Positions 44,033-57,557 of a stretch of DNA of 64,000 bases are shown here, one piece after another. The first letter of the stretch is position 1. Every line of letters begins with the position of its first letter. The translations under genes and the position numbers were made by a program. The notes under the pieces were generated by a model. The model was given only the letters and a program-made list of their open reading frames with translations. It did not search any database and was not told the origin of the DNA. Origin of the DNA: Agrostemma githago (taxonomy: Eukaryota > Streptophyta > Magnoliopsida > Caryophyllales > Caryophyllaceae); assembly GCA_958450325.1 (NCBI GenBank), contig OY288251.1, positions 65,613,666 through 65,677,665 of the forward strand, written 5' to 3'.

Positions 44033-44311
44033 CTCCCTCTGTTTTTTAATATAAGTCATTCTCACTTTTCGATACAACCCCTTCTCTCTTTAATATCTCT
44101 CGCAATATAAGAAAAAATACTATGAGATGTATACTCATTTGAAAGCTATAAGAAAAAATACTATGAGATGTATACTCAATTGAAAGCTTTTTTCGTAAGG
44201 AATTTTATGGTACAATTTTTAAAAAATTTGAAATAATATATTTACATAAAAATTAAAGCCAGAGCCTCACCTAGAAAAAGTAAAACGTCATATAAAAAAA
44301 TACGGAGGGAG
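44033..44311. mobile_element. Stowaway MITE with internal 46-bp duplication
   Basis: CTCCCTCTGTTTTTTAATATAAG...ACGGAGGGAG with TA. Inside, a unit containing ataagaaaaaatactatgag and gtatactca is repeated twice in tandem (about 44107-44190). Confidence 0.75.
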
Positions 44312-44818
44312 TAATTTATGCATGAGTTCATCAGATGATGGTTAAAGGTTTCATACGACTGGGTGAAAGCAACTTCTTAAAAATCAACTTCCAAAAATTA
44401 CGAATAGTCATACAGATTACAACCCCAATTTTATTCCCAAATCAAACATCTACTTCTCTATTCAGATACTACTCCAACAAATCATACAATCATCAACTCC
44501 GCATTTTGTTCTACCACTGAGGCACACCATCAAAAGCCATGATTCATAACGACTGTGGGTAGTTCCTAACCAAAGAAAAAAAATTATTAACGTGATTCTG
44601 TACGCCTGCGAACAACGAGACCATTGTTCATCCTGGAAAACGGAGAGAAAAAAAAACTACTCTAGCAAATAAAGAGAGCAAAATAAAATTAGCATGAGTT
44701 AGGACGCTTCTCCGAAACCCCTAGGCCCTATCTATCGCCTTAATTTTCCCCTGTAAGTAGCATTGTAAATTCATCAATTAGCTGTGTAAAACAGGACCAG
44801 GAGAGTGACTAGTACAAT

Positions 44819-47800
44819 TCAATCTGTCATCTCATAATCTCTTGAAACCTTCTTCTCCAACATTACAGTTCCATTGAATTCAGTCAACTGATAATCCCTT
44901 GCGTACAAGCACAACTGCAGAAAGAACAATTGAGAGAGTGTTGAGAACAAATGACAAAGTAGTAGCATCCAAGCAGTTAAACGACTTTTAAGGATTTTGT
45001 GTTCCGCAGACAAGGGGTCACAGGGTTTGGATTGCAAATGTTTGTAACAGCTTATATTATGAAAGTTACTTATTTTATAGTGTTGCTCAGTATGAGTAAT
45101 ATTAGCTCATGAGACTTTTGCACAGGACCAAACTAGTTTTCTTTGAAAACAATGGTTTCGCTATGAGTTTGAAAAAAGACGTATAGCTTACCCGTTCATG
45201 GGTCATATCTCTGAAACCAAACCTATTTACCCACATAGATTTAGCCTTCTCTGCAGCTGGAAGTACAAGATTTTCGACCTTCAAAGAAGACAGTAACTTC
45301 TCAATGCGAGAAAATAATGCCAGGAAGAAACCCTGCCAACAAAACAAAATTACGTAAGGCAAAGAGTAACAAACATAATGAAGCTCCGCTTATCATTCTA
45401 TCTTGATAGCAATAAAATGCATACTTTTCCCTGATACTCCTTGCTCGTGGCCACTAGAGGAAGTTCAGCAACATCACGTCCAAATATACGAAGAAGACCA
45501 GCTGATATGACAACAGACCTACATATGAAATACCAATAAGAAACTTCCGGGTGACCAGCTGATATACACTTCGATAAGGTGACATGTCGGACACAGTGTC
45601 GAAGTGTCGGACACGGCTATTTTGGGCAAAATTTTCAATTTTTTGGTCTAAAGTATCAGAGTGTCGTGTCAGTGCCGGACAAGACACGCGTCCAACACGC
45701 GACACGGCATCCAAGTGAAGTCTCGGAGCAACATAGGATATGACACCAGACCTACGCTTTGGTTTTCTAAACTGTACCAAGCTGATAATAAAATCCCTTG
45801 TACTCCAGAACGATTTGGTTTTCTGCACTCCAGTACTCTACCCTTCTTTTGGTGGGAAAAAACCTTGATTTTTTTTACCTTTTTTAAAATCACCTCAATT
45901 AACTGCCGGCTACAAGTTCCGGGAGCAAGGATTTTTTTTTCTTCTTCAGATTCACCAACTTTCTTAGTTTTTTTATTTGAAAACAAAAACATCACTGCTT
46001 TCTGCGTGAACGATGGTCAAACGAAGTTTTGTAACCACTTAACCTTCTACTGGGGTGTACATCTTAGAAAACTCCTAAGTTTTTTATACATAAAGATGGG
46101 CACACCTGAGATAAACTCAATAGTTCAGGGGTACGAGTAAATCAGAAAAAGATGAAGGAAAAAAACTTACTTGACAGTTAAAACAATGCAGTACATTCCT
46201 CCGAATTCTTGTCCAGATATGTTTCTCCTACATTGAAAAAACACAATGAACAATATGAGAGCATACTCCTCTTCATGGAGTTTTCCCCATTTGCTTTTTA
46301 TAGGTCAAAATTTTAAATTTTGGACCATTAATATACCAAAAAACAGGAAAAATGACAGCTCACTATGTATTATGTTCCAAATTTTACAAGTAACCACACC
46401 TAATATACCCAATCTTTCATATCAACACCTATTGTGTAACTTAATACCCGAAACTCACATCTACTTTTATTTATGTATCTTGTTTACTAACTAAGGATCA
46501 AAACTTAAGTGAGTAACTCAGACTACCGCTTTTTCCCTTCGCTAACCCTTCACCCTCATCTTCCTTCATTGACTCAATCCATCCATTTTTTAATTGAAAT
46601 CAAGTGTAAGAAAGATTAAATTAAACTAGGAGCTTGACTTATTTAAATATAATTTGGGGATGGGGTTAGCTTGATTTCATAAGAAGAAGATGAACAAACC
46701 CTAAAACTAGTGATTTGGGGATGAAGATGATATACGGAGTATAAAATGGGAATTGGATAAGACAATGAAAAAGGGTTATTGTAAGTGTTGGTAGGGTGTT
46801 TAGGGATTGGAAGGGTTAGTTCCTGCAAGGTGTAAGTGGCGTGGTGAGGGGACAAACGTGGGTACCAGTTGGGGTGGTGGAGGCAGCGACGATGGGTGGT
46901 TTTGTGGTGGGGCATATGAGTGGTGGTGGGTTTACGTATGGTGGTATTGAACTAATGGTGTGCATGGTGGTTGGGGTGTTGTTTTGAAATGGTAATTTGC
47001 AATGTTTTGAATACACAAGGTGATAAGTTGTACTATTTCCTTAAAAATATTACATTTGCCATTAAAAAACTTAACAAAATTATACTATCAATCGAAAAGG
47101 CTAGTGAGTTGATTGTTCATACATGGATTTTACTCCATCAAACACATTATTTCTAATTTTGCCCCCGCGCAACCCACCACAAGCATTCTCCCACCAATGT
47201 CGACGCCCTCACCCAAACTCCCACTGCGTGCCTCCCTGCATTGCCTTACCCCACCTTGACGCTGGCCCAAAAAACCTATGCAACTGCTCAAAACCATGTA
47301 CGACCACCTCTGCCTCTCCCCCCATACATCACCGGCCTCCGCACATCCCACCTCTGCCCCCCTACGCCCTGCCTCGTCCCCCCAACTATCCTAATTGATT
47401 CTAAAAAAATCTCCTAAGAAAGGGAAAAAAATACTCACTTAAAAAATAAACACAAATAGATGCACAAAAGGGAACAATTACTTGTTTGATATGCAAGTTA
47501 AGATCCGTGATTAAAAATTTTGAACAAAAGATTTGGAGATGGAGAAGAAAAGAAAAGTTTTTTTTTTAAATCAAGGGAAGGGCAGCGCCGGGAAAATTTA
47601 TGAAAAATGTGTACGAAGGAGTAAAACCTTGTTTGGAAAAGCAATTGCGAAAATCTAATACACAAAAACAAATATTGATAGTTTAATAGCAGTCTTGGGG
47701 AGCATGAAAACCCAATGAGAAGCACACTATGAAGAGGAAGAAGTAATTCACAATTTCTCTAGATTGTAAGACGAACGATGCATTATTGCCTATTCACCAT

Positions 47801-50800
47801 TCATTTATCAAATAAACGTATTCCTTTTTCCATACTAACAGGAACAACTATCTGTTCCTAGTTCTCCACTCTTAACGAATTGATGGCAATTGAGGGATGG
47901 ATAACTTTAAGTACCGAATACAAGACGGTGACCAAAAAATATAAGATTTCATCAGTTGAAAAGAAAAGCAAAACCGAATCGAAGATCAGCACGTTCAGAT
48001 AAAGAGCTTACCCATGGACCATTACAGGTATTAGATCGCGACCAATCTTAGCAGTTATAGGGCTGAAACATTCCTGGCACACAAGCAGTGGAGTAAATAT
48101 GAGTACATTTTTCAATATATGTTACCAATAACAAAAAAACATAATATAATAAAGATAAAAACACATGTTCCCTATAAACATCTAGCAGGCAAACCTGCAG
48201 ATAACTAGATCGAAGGTAATATGGTGCCTCAATGAGTAGGCCCCAAGTCTTGTCCCTCAACCTCAGCCTGATAAAAATTACTCCGTACATGACACAGCTA
48301 ACCACCCAAAATCTCCACAGAAAATGCACAGTGAAATTAGGAAGAACCCAACATAATACCCCACAGAACCTTTACTATGGGATGCTAAAATTTAGAAGTG
48401 TCCAACACAAAATAATAAAGGAAGCAAATGACCTACTACAGTGTGTCACACGCACGCATGCACACACACAGAGACAGAAATAATATGCACACTATCCACA
48501 GAATGATGTTGGAAAAATAAGACATTATTAGATCCTCACTCGAAATATCGAAACGGCCTTTGATAGCAGAGGCAGATGTTCATGCTGGCGACACTTCCCA
48601 CTCAATATACGCCATTCTACATCATTCTCAGTAACAAAACTCATTCCTTTGAACAAAAGTTTCTTGCTAATTGTGATTGCCTCAGAACTTGGAATCAGAA
48701 CAGGGCCTCTGGCAACAAGATCCTTCAAGGCAACATGAATGCTGTCACAATCATAGCAGCAGAACCACTTGTCATGAGGAAGTTCCTGCGAAGAAGTCCA
48801 CTTTATCTTTAGATTAGGTAAATGCATCAAAAAACTTCTCGGAGATGATATCAACGCACTTACTTTCAAATCAGAACGTCCAGCATCTCTCAAGCAACCA
48901 ACATGATATTCCTTTTCACACTGATCAAAGTAAAATAAAACAAAATAAGTAAGGAAAATATCGAGGTTGAAAAATATTGTTGGCAAGAAACGTACTTGAT
49001 CACAGATGATAACAGTCCTATCATCAAATTTGTCAACACTGAAATCACTTTCCCTGGACAAGAAAAGGATAGGACAAAAAACACATCAGCAATAACAAAA
49101 AACACCACTCTAGATAAGTATTCCGCGATAAATTAACTTACTAATATTCCAAAATAGAGCAACTTATTCGCATAAATTAAACAGAAAATAAAATAAAAGC
49201 GTGCACATCAATATAAAAGACTGGCTCAAAAAGTAAAATGCATTGCTCAAGCTAAATACCACAATTATTTAATACTCCGTCTAATCCAATTCAATCTTCC
49301 CATGTACTATTTTTGTCAAACTCGTTAAACTTTGACCTCAACAATAAAAAGTCAAATAAAAATAATTTAAATATAACACAAACATATTTAGGGTAAATTG
49401 ATAACTTATTTTTATTTAGGGTAAATTGATAACTTGTACCTCAAATAACTTCATTTTTCAAACTTTATACCTTAGATAAAAAAAAAATCAAAACTTATAC
49501 CTACTTATCCAATTTAGTTCATAATACATACTCCACCTTAATCCAATTTCCATCAAAAACTAACGAACCATTACTAATTGACCATTTTACCCTTGTTTAA
49601 GTAACATTAGAAGGCTACTCTAACATAAGTAAATAACTCAAAAAATTAAAATTAGATAATTTTCCCCAAATCAACAAACACTAAACCCTAAATTGAAATT
49701 TCCATTTCAATCAATTTGCAGGAACAACTACCCAGATCTCAAATTCATCTTTGCTCCCTCTTGTCTTATCAATCTGTTTAGCTATCAATGCTTCAAACCA
49801 TTCCAAATGTTCATCCTAATTAGCAAGCAAGAATGCAAGATCCCATGTCCCCATTAATTACTTTGATGAAGAAGTCTTTCCAAGATAAAGATGGTTTCAA
49901 ATAATGTCCGGGTGGAAATCAAATGAATTGAACCATACGACATTGCAATTGATAAGTATTAATTTGTTTTTTTTGTCATTAATAGAAGTTGACTCATTGC
50001 CCAGATTTTCAGATTTGAGATGAAGAGTGTAACCTAAAGAAGATGAAGATGGTAGTTGATGAAATGTGGGTGAAGTTTAGGGGAAATGTCGAAGAAGGGT
50101 ATAATAGGAAAAGGATAAACAAACTTTGCAACTCAAAACTAAAGTAAGACGGAATCCGTTAGGTAAGTAGGTATAAGTTTTGAAAAAAAAAATTATGTAA
50201 GGTATAAAGTTTGAAAAAGTTATTTGAGGTATAAGTTATCAATTTACCCTTATATTTATTAAGGTATAAAGTAAGGTTTCACAAAAAAAATAGTCAACAA
50301 AAAATATAATATACAAATGGAGAAAAATATGGTCAAAGTGTCGCCTCGTAGACCGCAGAAGGTCAAATGGGAAGATTGGATTGGATTGGAGGGAGTAGGT
50401 GATATAAAATGATATTCAGAGCACCATTAATGTTCACGCTGGTTATTTATTAAACACGAACACACATGACTATGCTCTTATAGATTGTCGAGAATATTGA
50501 AGATTCTCTTTAAGTTGTGAATCAAGCAAATGAGACCACTGGATGTGAATAGGGAGAGTACTTTCCAATTATGTTTATCATCATGATTTCCCCTTCTTTT
50601 CTTTTATTGCATTTTTCATCACATTTATAATCGCTAAAGATGATTCATGCCAACGGCCAACCAACCCCAAAATCATTTTGGGACTAAGGTTATTGCTCCT
50701 TGTTGTAGCAACTAGCAAACTGAGCACTAAAATTAAAACAAGGAGAAGCAAAAGGCTGTCAAAACAATACGAGGAAATCACCTGCACAGAACACAACCGC

Positions 50801-53800
50801 CACATTCAGGTTCTGAGTTCTTAACAACCCGTGTCAGCCTTCCAGTAACTGGTTTCGAGCTACTTGAAGAGTCGATGAAATCTGTTCTGCGGTCATTGCA
50901 GTTTGAACAGTGCCAATCACTCAAAGGAACACTCTGCAGTCCCAGACACGCTGAAGGCACATCAAAACATAAATATTTCATTGATATTTTTCTGGGGATT
51001 CAATTTTACTGCATAAGGAAAATTAACAATAAATCCCAACTCTGTAAAATGTGCCCCATGATGAGATCATGAAGATGTGTACAGTGAAATCTCACTCAGG
51101 CAGTAAGTTTGCTATCATGGTGAAACCTACATTTCTATAAAAGAAAAAAAACAATACAACAGTACCTCTCAAAGAAAGTTTCCTCAATCTACGATACAAA
51201 CATGGAGAAGTAAGGAAAGAGATGTGCAACGAATTTCACAACCTACAATTATACCTTTCATTTGCAAGGCAACTGAAAATCATACACGTGTACAAAGACA
51301 CAAAACAACTGCTTCTCTGTTGAAAAGAGCAGTGACTATGAACATGAACAACATAAATTTCCTTTTTCATAATCAAATACTCCCTCCGTTGGCTAATGTT
51401 TGCCCCGTATTCCTTTTTTGGTAAGTTTTTATTGTTTGCCCCACTTCTCCACTTTCCATATTTGTCTCATGTATATTACCATATTGTCCTTTTGCATTTC
51501 CATTATTTACACCTTTTTGCCATTATATTTATTAAATTAACATTATTTATACTTTTTGTCCCATGTCTATTCACCAATGTCTCATCATCATTACTCTTTT
51601 TATCAATATTTGTTCAACTCCTTAATTTATGTGCAAAATACAATGGGGCAAACTTAAAAAACCGGAGGGAGTAATTAACTGTCGATATTGTTGAGGCTCT
51701 TGCAGGTAGTGTTGGCCTATTCCAAATCATCATGGGACCGTCGATATTGTAGATATTTTTTTAGCTACACAAAAAGACTGTTTAGAATGACTGTTAGGAT
51801 TTGTGTATCATGACTTAGATTTTCATTTCTTTACAGGTTATTTGTTCTCTATTCTTAGTTCTCTTATCCATTTTACATCCTATTAACAGATTCAAAAGAT
51901 GAATCATATTAGCCGACTCCAAATCATTTTGGGGCTAGGGCCTTTGAAATGCATATTGGAGGAAGCATGTACTTAAATATAACCTACAAAAATCATCCTA
52001 AACCATCAATGCATAAAAAACACGCTTCTAAAATTATCCACTGTACAGCTACATTAAGATATCAGACATCAGCTATTTTTGAAATATACAGCAATAAAAC
52101 CAAGAATGTCATTTGGAGGTCACCAAGATCTGATCCAGCTTAAATTGAATTTTGTGTAGAGAAAACGAGACATTTTATTCTTAATTTTGGGGCACACAAA
52201 AGTCAGATGGAGATGCATCCATATGAGAAGGTATTCCGGCAAAGTAACAAAATTAAAGGGTGATCAGAGCTGCAGAGATAATCGTTGCTTTAAACCCGAA
52301 CCACCTTGAGAGCATTATACATTTATAAAGGTCCACATGTTTAATCTTAAATCCTAGACTAGCCAAGCCTCCTAATCTCCTATTACATTACTAACCCCCA
52401 CCACTTCAGGAAATGTATTTGGTCACTTCTCTCTAACCCTTTGCTTAGTTAAAGGGATTTGAAAAGAAGGGGAGGGGAAGAGGGTGCTTGATTGGTAAAT
52501 GTGTTAGCCGAGAATCCATTTATTCCCTACTACAAAGGCAAATATAAACAAAATTACTTTTTCCTAACGCAACTTTACTCAATCCTAACGTATTTTTCTT
52601 AATATTTCCAAATTTACCCTTCTCATAATTCACCGTTCACCTAACCAAGAACAACTTTTCTCTCATTTGCATACAACTATTCAAACCATAATTACAAATC
52701 GATTATGAGTACTAATTCAATTAGTGATGAATTAATCACCATTTTTCCTAAATTACTTGTTTGGTTACGGTAATTACTTTTTCTAATTACTCTTTAAATG
52801 AAATTGAAGGATTAAATTTTCTTCCAATTATTGTTTAACTGAAATTGGTGGAGTAAATTAGGGATCGATCATTAGCCCTAATTCAATTAATGATAAACTA
52901 ATTGTCGTTTTCCCTAAATCAATTGTTTTGTTACATTAATTACTTTGTCTAATTAAAATTTAATTGAAATTGAAGGATTAAATTAGGGTTTAGTTACTTT
53001 TTTTTCTAATTATTGTTTAATTGTAATTGGTGAAGTAAATTAGGGTTTAGGGAACGAGGGTGGTGAAGGTGGTGGCCGGCGGGATTTGATTAGGTCAAAT
53101 TTGGGATTTTTTTTAGAGAAAATCAACCTTACTTTTGAGAGCCTTGGGAAATGACGGGGGCAAATAGACAAATAGGTAAAATATCGTTAGGATTGAGTAA
53201 ACGCTCGTTAGGAAAAGGCACGACCCAATATAAATCCTCCAGACATAAGAAAGGGTTGAAAGAAGAACTCCAAGCCTCCCTTCCCCCGTCCCTCACTTTC
53301 CTTCATGTTCCGTCCTTAAGGGAAGACTAATTTACAAGTTCAACCAAACATAATCTACCAGCTACCATGGTAACCGTTATTTTTTACCTAAATAATATCC
53401 TACCAAGCAAACAATTCCTAATAACGTGCATTCAAGAACTCTCACAAAATTATATCAAGTCATTAAGGTAGCATAATTTCACTCTTTTAGTCAGTAAAGT
53501 AGACCAGAAACAAGCTTTATCGAGACTGTTCAAGATAGTGAAAGATTACCTAGGTGATAAGCCCTAGGACAGCCACCGCAAGGAATCAGCTCTCCTCGGT
53601 CTCCACATATTGTACACATGTCATCGTTGTTTCCAACAATAACATTCTGTCCATTAGCCATTGAAATGGCTATGTCATGGAGTGTATACCCATTGGCAGT
53701 ATAAATGTGACGATAGCTGTCGATATTAACAAAAAAAAATAGGTGAATTAGCATGTAATTACCAAACAGTGAAAACAAAGCACACTCAAAAAAACTCACG

Positions 53801-56580
53801 GTTGTCTCCTCGTGGCCCACCCTGCATGAGCTTCAAACTGCGAAGGGCTTATCTGCTCTCATTAAAATAAACAGAGTAAAAGTCAACGCATCAGAAGTAG
53901 CAGGATAACATACATAACTGTAACCAACTTCTTCTCTAGTTTACCTCACAGTTGCAGTGACTGCACACAATGCCATTACCATTCTTGTAACCATCAAGAA
54001 CTTTCTGTGCATTATGTGAAGAGAATTAGGGAAAAAAAACATAACAAGGCTCAACAATAGCACTTATAAGAGAAATGTGTGTTGCAAGTTTGAAAACAGA
54101 AATCAACCTGTCCTTTAGCATAATATGCCAACTCAGCACCATCCGGAATCCCACTTGGCAAGAAAAGCAGTCGATGCAGGTCATTGTCCCTGCACAATGC
54201 ATCACGCAAAAAACTATAATGCAGCAGAGGAATTATCAGTAAAAGAAATTGCTTTGTTTGAAGAACTTCTAGACTAGTTAGAAGTCAGAACCAGCAATCA
54301 CCTCTTCCTTGAACCCACATCGCTGCTTCGTTTAAAAGATCCAGCACTGAGTGACGTGAACGAGCTTAACCTGCAGAAGGTTTTTAAGAGATATAAATGG
54401 ACAACCAAATCAATCATCAAGCATAAGTAATTGGAGTTTCAATGTGAAAAATGGAAACTGGCCTAAAGATAGATAAAGAATTTTACATCATCCATCTTCT
54501 ACCATTAATATTACAGATTTTGGGAGCCTTTGATGAGTGCTTTGTGAAAATAAATTTAAAACTTATTTCATACTACAATCAACTAAAAGTAATATGTAGT
54601 GTTAGATTTTAGTTAAGTTGATCATTAGGTTTGGTACCGAGACGTGACCAAAGTGAATAATTAAATAGCAAAGATAAGATAAAGAGCTTTTTTAAACAAG
54701 GGTTTGAACTTAGTTTTCGAAAAAAGTTAGATCCCCTACCAGGCAACGAGGGCTAATGGCAACATGGCATAGGTGAGGCAAAAATGCATACCTCCTGCAC
54801 ACGTGGTGCAGTGTTTTTCTAAACAAATTTCTAAATTTAAAACCACACGTTGAGAAATTTACCTATGATGTCCATTGGAGGTGCTGCGATGCATTTTTCG
54901 ATGCTTCTTGTCATCCCGGACCAATCGACTAGGTTGCTGAAGGCTTTCTAAAACAATTTCAAAACAAATGTCACGATATCATGAAGACGTGAAAAAGTCT
55001 ACTCCCTACAAAACTATTAGAGTTCATAATTTTGGGAAGGCGTGGATTGAGAGAAACAGGCAACACCTTTCCAAGCATGGAACGACCCATGATTAAATGA
55101 TGAACCAGCCATATCCTTAACCAGTTCCTCAAGTAATCCAAGGGGGGCAGTCTTTAGTGCTTCAATAATACTGTATATTGGTCTTCCATTTTCAAGAAAT
55201 ATGTGATTGTTCGGATGCCTGGTTTTAGCCCCATCGGCATGCTGCTCAAACTCATAAGCACTAAGAACCTGAGGAAGAAAGAAAATCTCAAGAATCAGAA
55301 ATTAATCCGTGACGATAAGCTTACAGTCCAAATGAAGCAAATAGTCACCGGCTTACATTGGCATAATTACACACAGCACAGCCACAAAGGTAGCCGCAGC
55401 CTCTGACTTTGCCAGGTATCTCCTTCTACAGATCAAAAACAATATATATAAGCCTGTAATTCAAAAGGCATCCCCATCCTGTACAAAAAATAAATATTCC
55501 CTCCTATCCAGACCAAAGTTGCAAATTCAAAATGACCCTCAAAAATTCAAAATTTCGGAAACTTTGGTGTGGGCCAGGAGGTGATATGATTCATTACTCA
55601 GAACCCAGTATACCTCCCCAGAAGTGGAAACATATTTCACCATTGCTCCTTCCAAAATGCCAGTTGCCAAAAGTTTCTTCACATTTGTTGGATAGCTATC
55701 AGGTACAATCTTCTTCGACATCTTCAACTCCATATTACACGAATAACGATCACTTGAATCATCCAATCCAAGTTCATCATTAGAATCTATAACTGATTCT
55801 TTATCATGAAAAGACCGACCAACTGAAGTGGACAATTTGCTCACATGTTCCTCCTTAGTTTTGCTAAACTTAAAAGTAATCTTTCGGATCCCTGTAGTAC
55901 TAGCATGTTCAGGAATTTCCAAAGTGACTTGGGATGTGGAAACTCCACTAGATGACCCACGCCTCTGAGTTTCCTCTTCATTACAAGCAACAGCCCACGA
56001 ATTACCGGAACTCTCAGATGTAATATCACCAGAATGCAATAAATTATTGCCATCACCTAAATCAGCAGGCTGACTACTACTAGTTCCCAAACTAGACACA
56101 TTCTCATTTCCATTCTCTATCGTTGAGCAACCAATCATTCCCGAAACCTCTGAAAACACGTCATCAGCAAAGCCAGTAAAACCTTCTACAGCAAGCTTCT
56201 TCGTACGAACATCCTTCAACTCCGCTTCTTCAGTCAATACACATTCCAATTCCCTCTTTAATTCACCTTTAGGACGACTGCTACCGTGTCGATTGATGAA
56301 GTAATTGTTAGGCAAGGCAAGTACATAAGCTTCCCCTTCTCCCATATCAACCTACTTTGGTGAGCCCCAAACTTACTATAACAGCTATTATCTATCAAAT
56401 TGTCCTTATTTAGAGACAAAATCATCCAAGTAAAACCTCAAATCGACGCAATCACACTAAAATAAACTGGTTTGATGTTAACCCTAGAAAACGCACGAAA
56501 ACAAAAATTCAATATGTTACCAATCAGAACTGACGTCAAAAAATAAAATCATGATCAAGAAATTAGATTAAATACTTACC
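44819..56580 (-). CDS. TDBD/PHD-finger/GNAT-domain nuclear protein
   Basis: Coding exons (minus strand): 56345-55614, 55425-55357, 55268-55067, 54947-54863, 54370-54302, 54189-54108, 54004-53945, 53852-53800, 53716-53550, 50950-50782, 49053-48996, 48920-48864, 48785-48540, 48073-48012, 46227-46171, 45518-45425, 45332-45192, 44914-44819. They total 2499 bases (832 residues), with all phases agreeing. A 5' UTR exon ends at 56580 (donor GTAAGT). Domains: disordered N-terminus; TDBD/Jas-type domain, residues 225-320 (GCGYLCGCAVCNYANVLSAYEFEQHA); a second CSHCNCEISPSQFEAHAGW block, 427-445; PHD1 (MCTICGDRGELIPCGGC...WHCSNC), about 480-525; PHD2 (CGGCVLC...CDQCEKEYHVGCL...WFCCYDC), about 555-615; GNAT-like domain, 680-805 (VATSKEYQGKGFFLALFSRIE). 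The order matches the Arabidopsis At2g36720/IDM1-type family of chromatin-associated putative histone acetyltransferases. Catalysis here is inferred. Confidence 0.9.
45519..46170. other. Intron with gtgtcggacacg-type palindromes
   Basis: Intron of the PHD/GNAT gene. Between 45580 and 45730 it holds several gtgtcggacac, acacgcg and gtgtcgaagtgtcgg motifs that form overlapping inverted repeats, a pattern known in plant non-coding mobile DNA. No clear element ends were found. Confidence 0.35.
46508..47440. mobile_element. Possible inverted-repeat element in an intron
   Basis: Weak inverted ends (aagtgagtaactcagac... and ...aatactcactt) enclose about 930 bases, including strand-asymmetric GC-rich stretches (46800-46990 G-rich, 47160-47400 C-rich). 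It lies in the intron 46228-48011. No target duplication was found and no domain is recognised in the frames. Confidence 0.3.
49275..50395. mobile_element. Stowaway MITE with a nested foldback element, in an intron
   Basis: Outer ends CTCCGTCTAATCCAATTCAATC...GATTGGATTGGATTGGAGGGAG with TA. Inside lies a second element (49418-50250) with long inverted repeats. Located in intron 49054-50781 of the PHD/GNAT gene. Confidence 0.75.
49418..50250. mobile_element. Foldback/MULE-like element nested in the Stowaway
   Basis: Terminal inverted repeats of about 90 bases: agggtaaattgataactt-gtacctcaaataactt on the left, its inverse ending at 50250. The first 20 bases of the left end are repeated just outside (49389-49407). 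The interior is non-coding. Confidence 0.65.
51380..51671. mobile_element. Stowaway MITE in an intron
   Basis: 292 bases, CTCCCTCCGTTGGCTAATGTTTGCCCC with inverted ggggcaaac...ccggagggag end and TA. Located in intron 50951-53549 of the PHD/GNAT gene. Confidence 0.8.
52559..53217. mobile_element. Foldback element in an intron
   Basis: Inverted repeats of about 45 bases: ctttttcctaacg...ctcaatcctaacg at the left and cgttaggattgag...cgttaggaaaagg at the right. The interior is AT-rich with repeated taattgaaattg motifs and no domain. It resembles non-autonomous MULE-type elements; no target duplication was resolved. Confidence 0.55.
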
Positions 56581-57107
56581 TGTGAACGTGGAAGAATTGA
56601 ATCTGCGAACGAAACCGTTATTGATGATTTCACCAATGATGCGGAGAAACAGTTACAATTTTGAAATTGAATTAAAAAGAGAGAAACAAATTATTTGTTT
56701 ACGGTGTGCTTGAAATTGAATCAGATCTGGAAAATTGGGGAAATAATTAATCAAAAGAGATTGAGAAAACAGAAAAAAGGGAGAAGAGAGAGAATTAGGG
56801 TTTAAGATTGGGGAAATTTGAAGGGAAGAAAGAGCGGCAAAAGGGGAGAAAACGAAAAGGCTGGTTTCGCGGACTAGATTTTATGAAGGGCGAAAGATGG
56901 AAGAGTAGTTGCTTCTTGGAAGTTTATTACGGAGTAGTATTTCAATGTTTATTACCGACTTACAGTCGGTTTGGAAGTTTTATTTACTCTAATTTGTGAT
57001 TTCATTATTATTTATAGATAAAATTATTGGGTTATTTTATGTAAATAATTTTAATCGTGTGTTTCTTAAATTAATTCAAATTATACGTAATCTTATTTTA
57101 ATACGAA
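56581..57107. other. 5' end of the PHD/GNAT gene and intergenic DNA
   Basis: 56581 to about 56790 should hold the first (untranslated) exon and the promoter of the minus-strand gene, with GA-rich leader sequence. Nothing else is recognised up to the Helitron end. Confidence 0.4.
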
Positions 57108-57145
57108 CTAGTTTTGTACCCGCGCAATTATGCACGGTTGTATTT
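57108..57145 (-). mobile_element. Helitron 3' terminus
   Basis: On the minus strand a stem CCGTGC-(ataatt)-GCGCGG (57118-57135; one G-T pair) is followed by tacaaaa and CTAG ending at 57108, then T. This is the canonical Helitron 3' end in the right orientation for the helicase gene that starts 410 bases upstream of it. Confidence 0.75.
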
Positions 57146-57557
57146 TCAAAAATTGTACTCTCCTCGTTTCAATGAATTGTTTGACTTTGCTTTGGGCACC
57201 AAAACGAAGAGATCCAATGAGAAAGTGACATGTGAAGCCAAACTTATGAGAAGGTCAAATTACATATAAAATAGCATCTCTAAAATAAAAAGACAAACAA
57301 TTCATTGAGACGCCCCAATATGAAATAGACAAACAATTCATTGGGATTGAGGGAATATAAATTTTCATTAAACACGGCAGGATAAAGACTATGGCTAAAT
57401 AACTAGTAATAGTTTAGATCAATCCATAGCAAAACATCGGACTAACAAAAAAAATTAAACAAAGATAATGATTTTCTTTCTTGAAAATGACATACACGTT
57501 AAAAGTAAGGAGTAAGGAAAGACAAAAGTCAATATCTACGCGAGTATACAAATTTAA

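Noticed and set aside
46643..47400. Protein-coding frames in the G/C-rich parts of an intron
   Set aside because: Proline/histidine-rich readings caused by composition, inside an intron of a well-supported gene.
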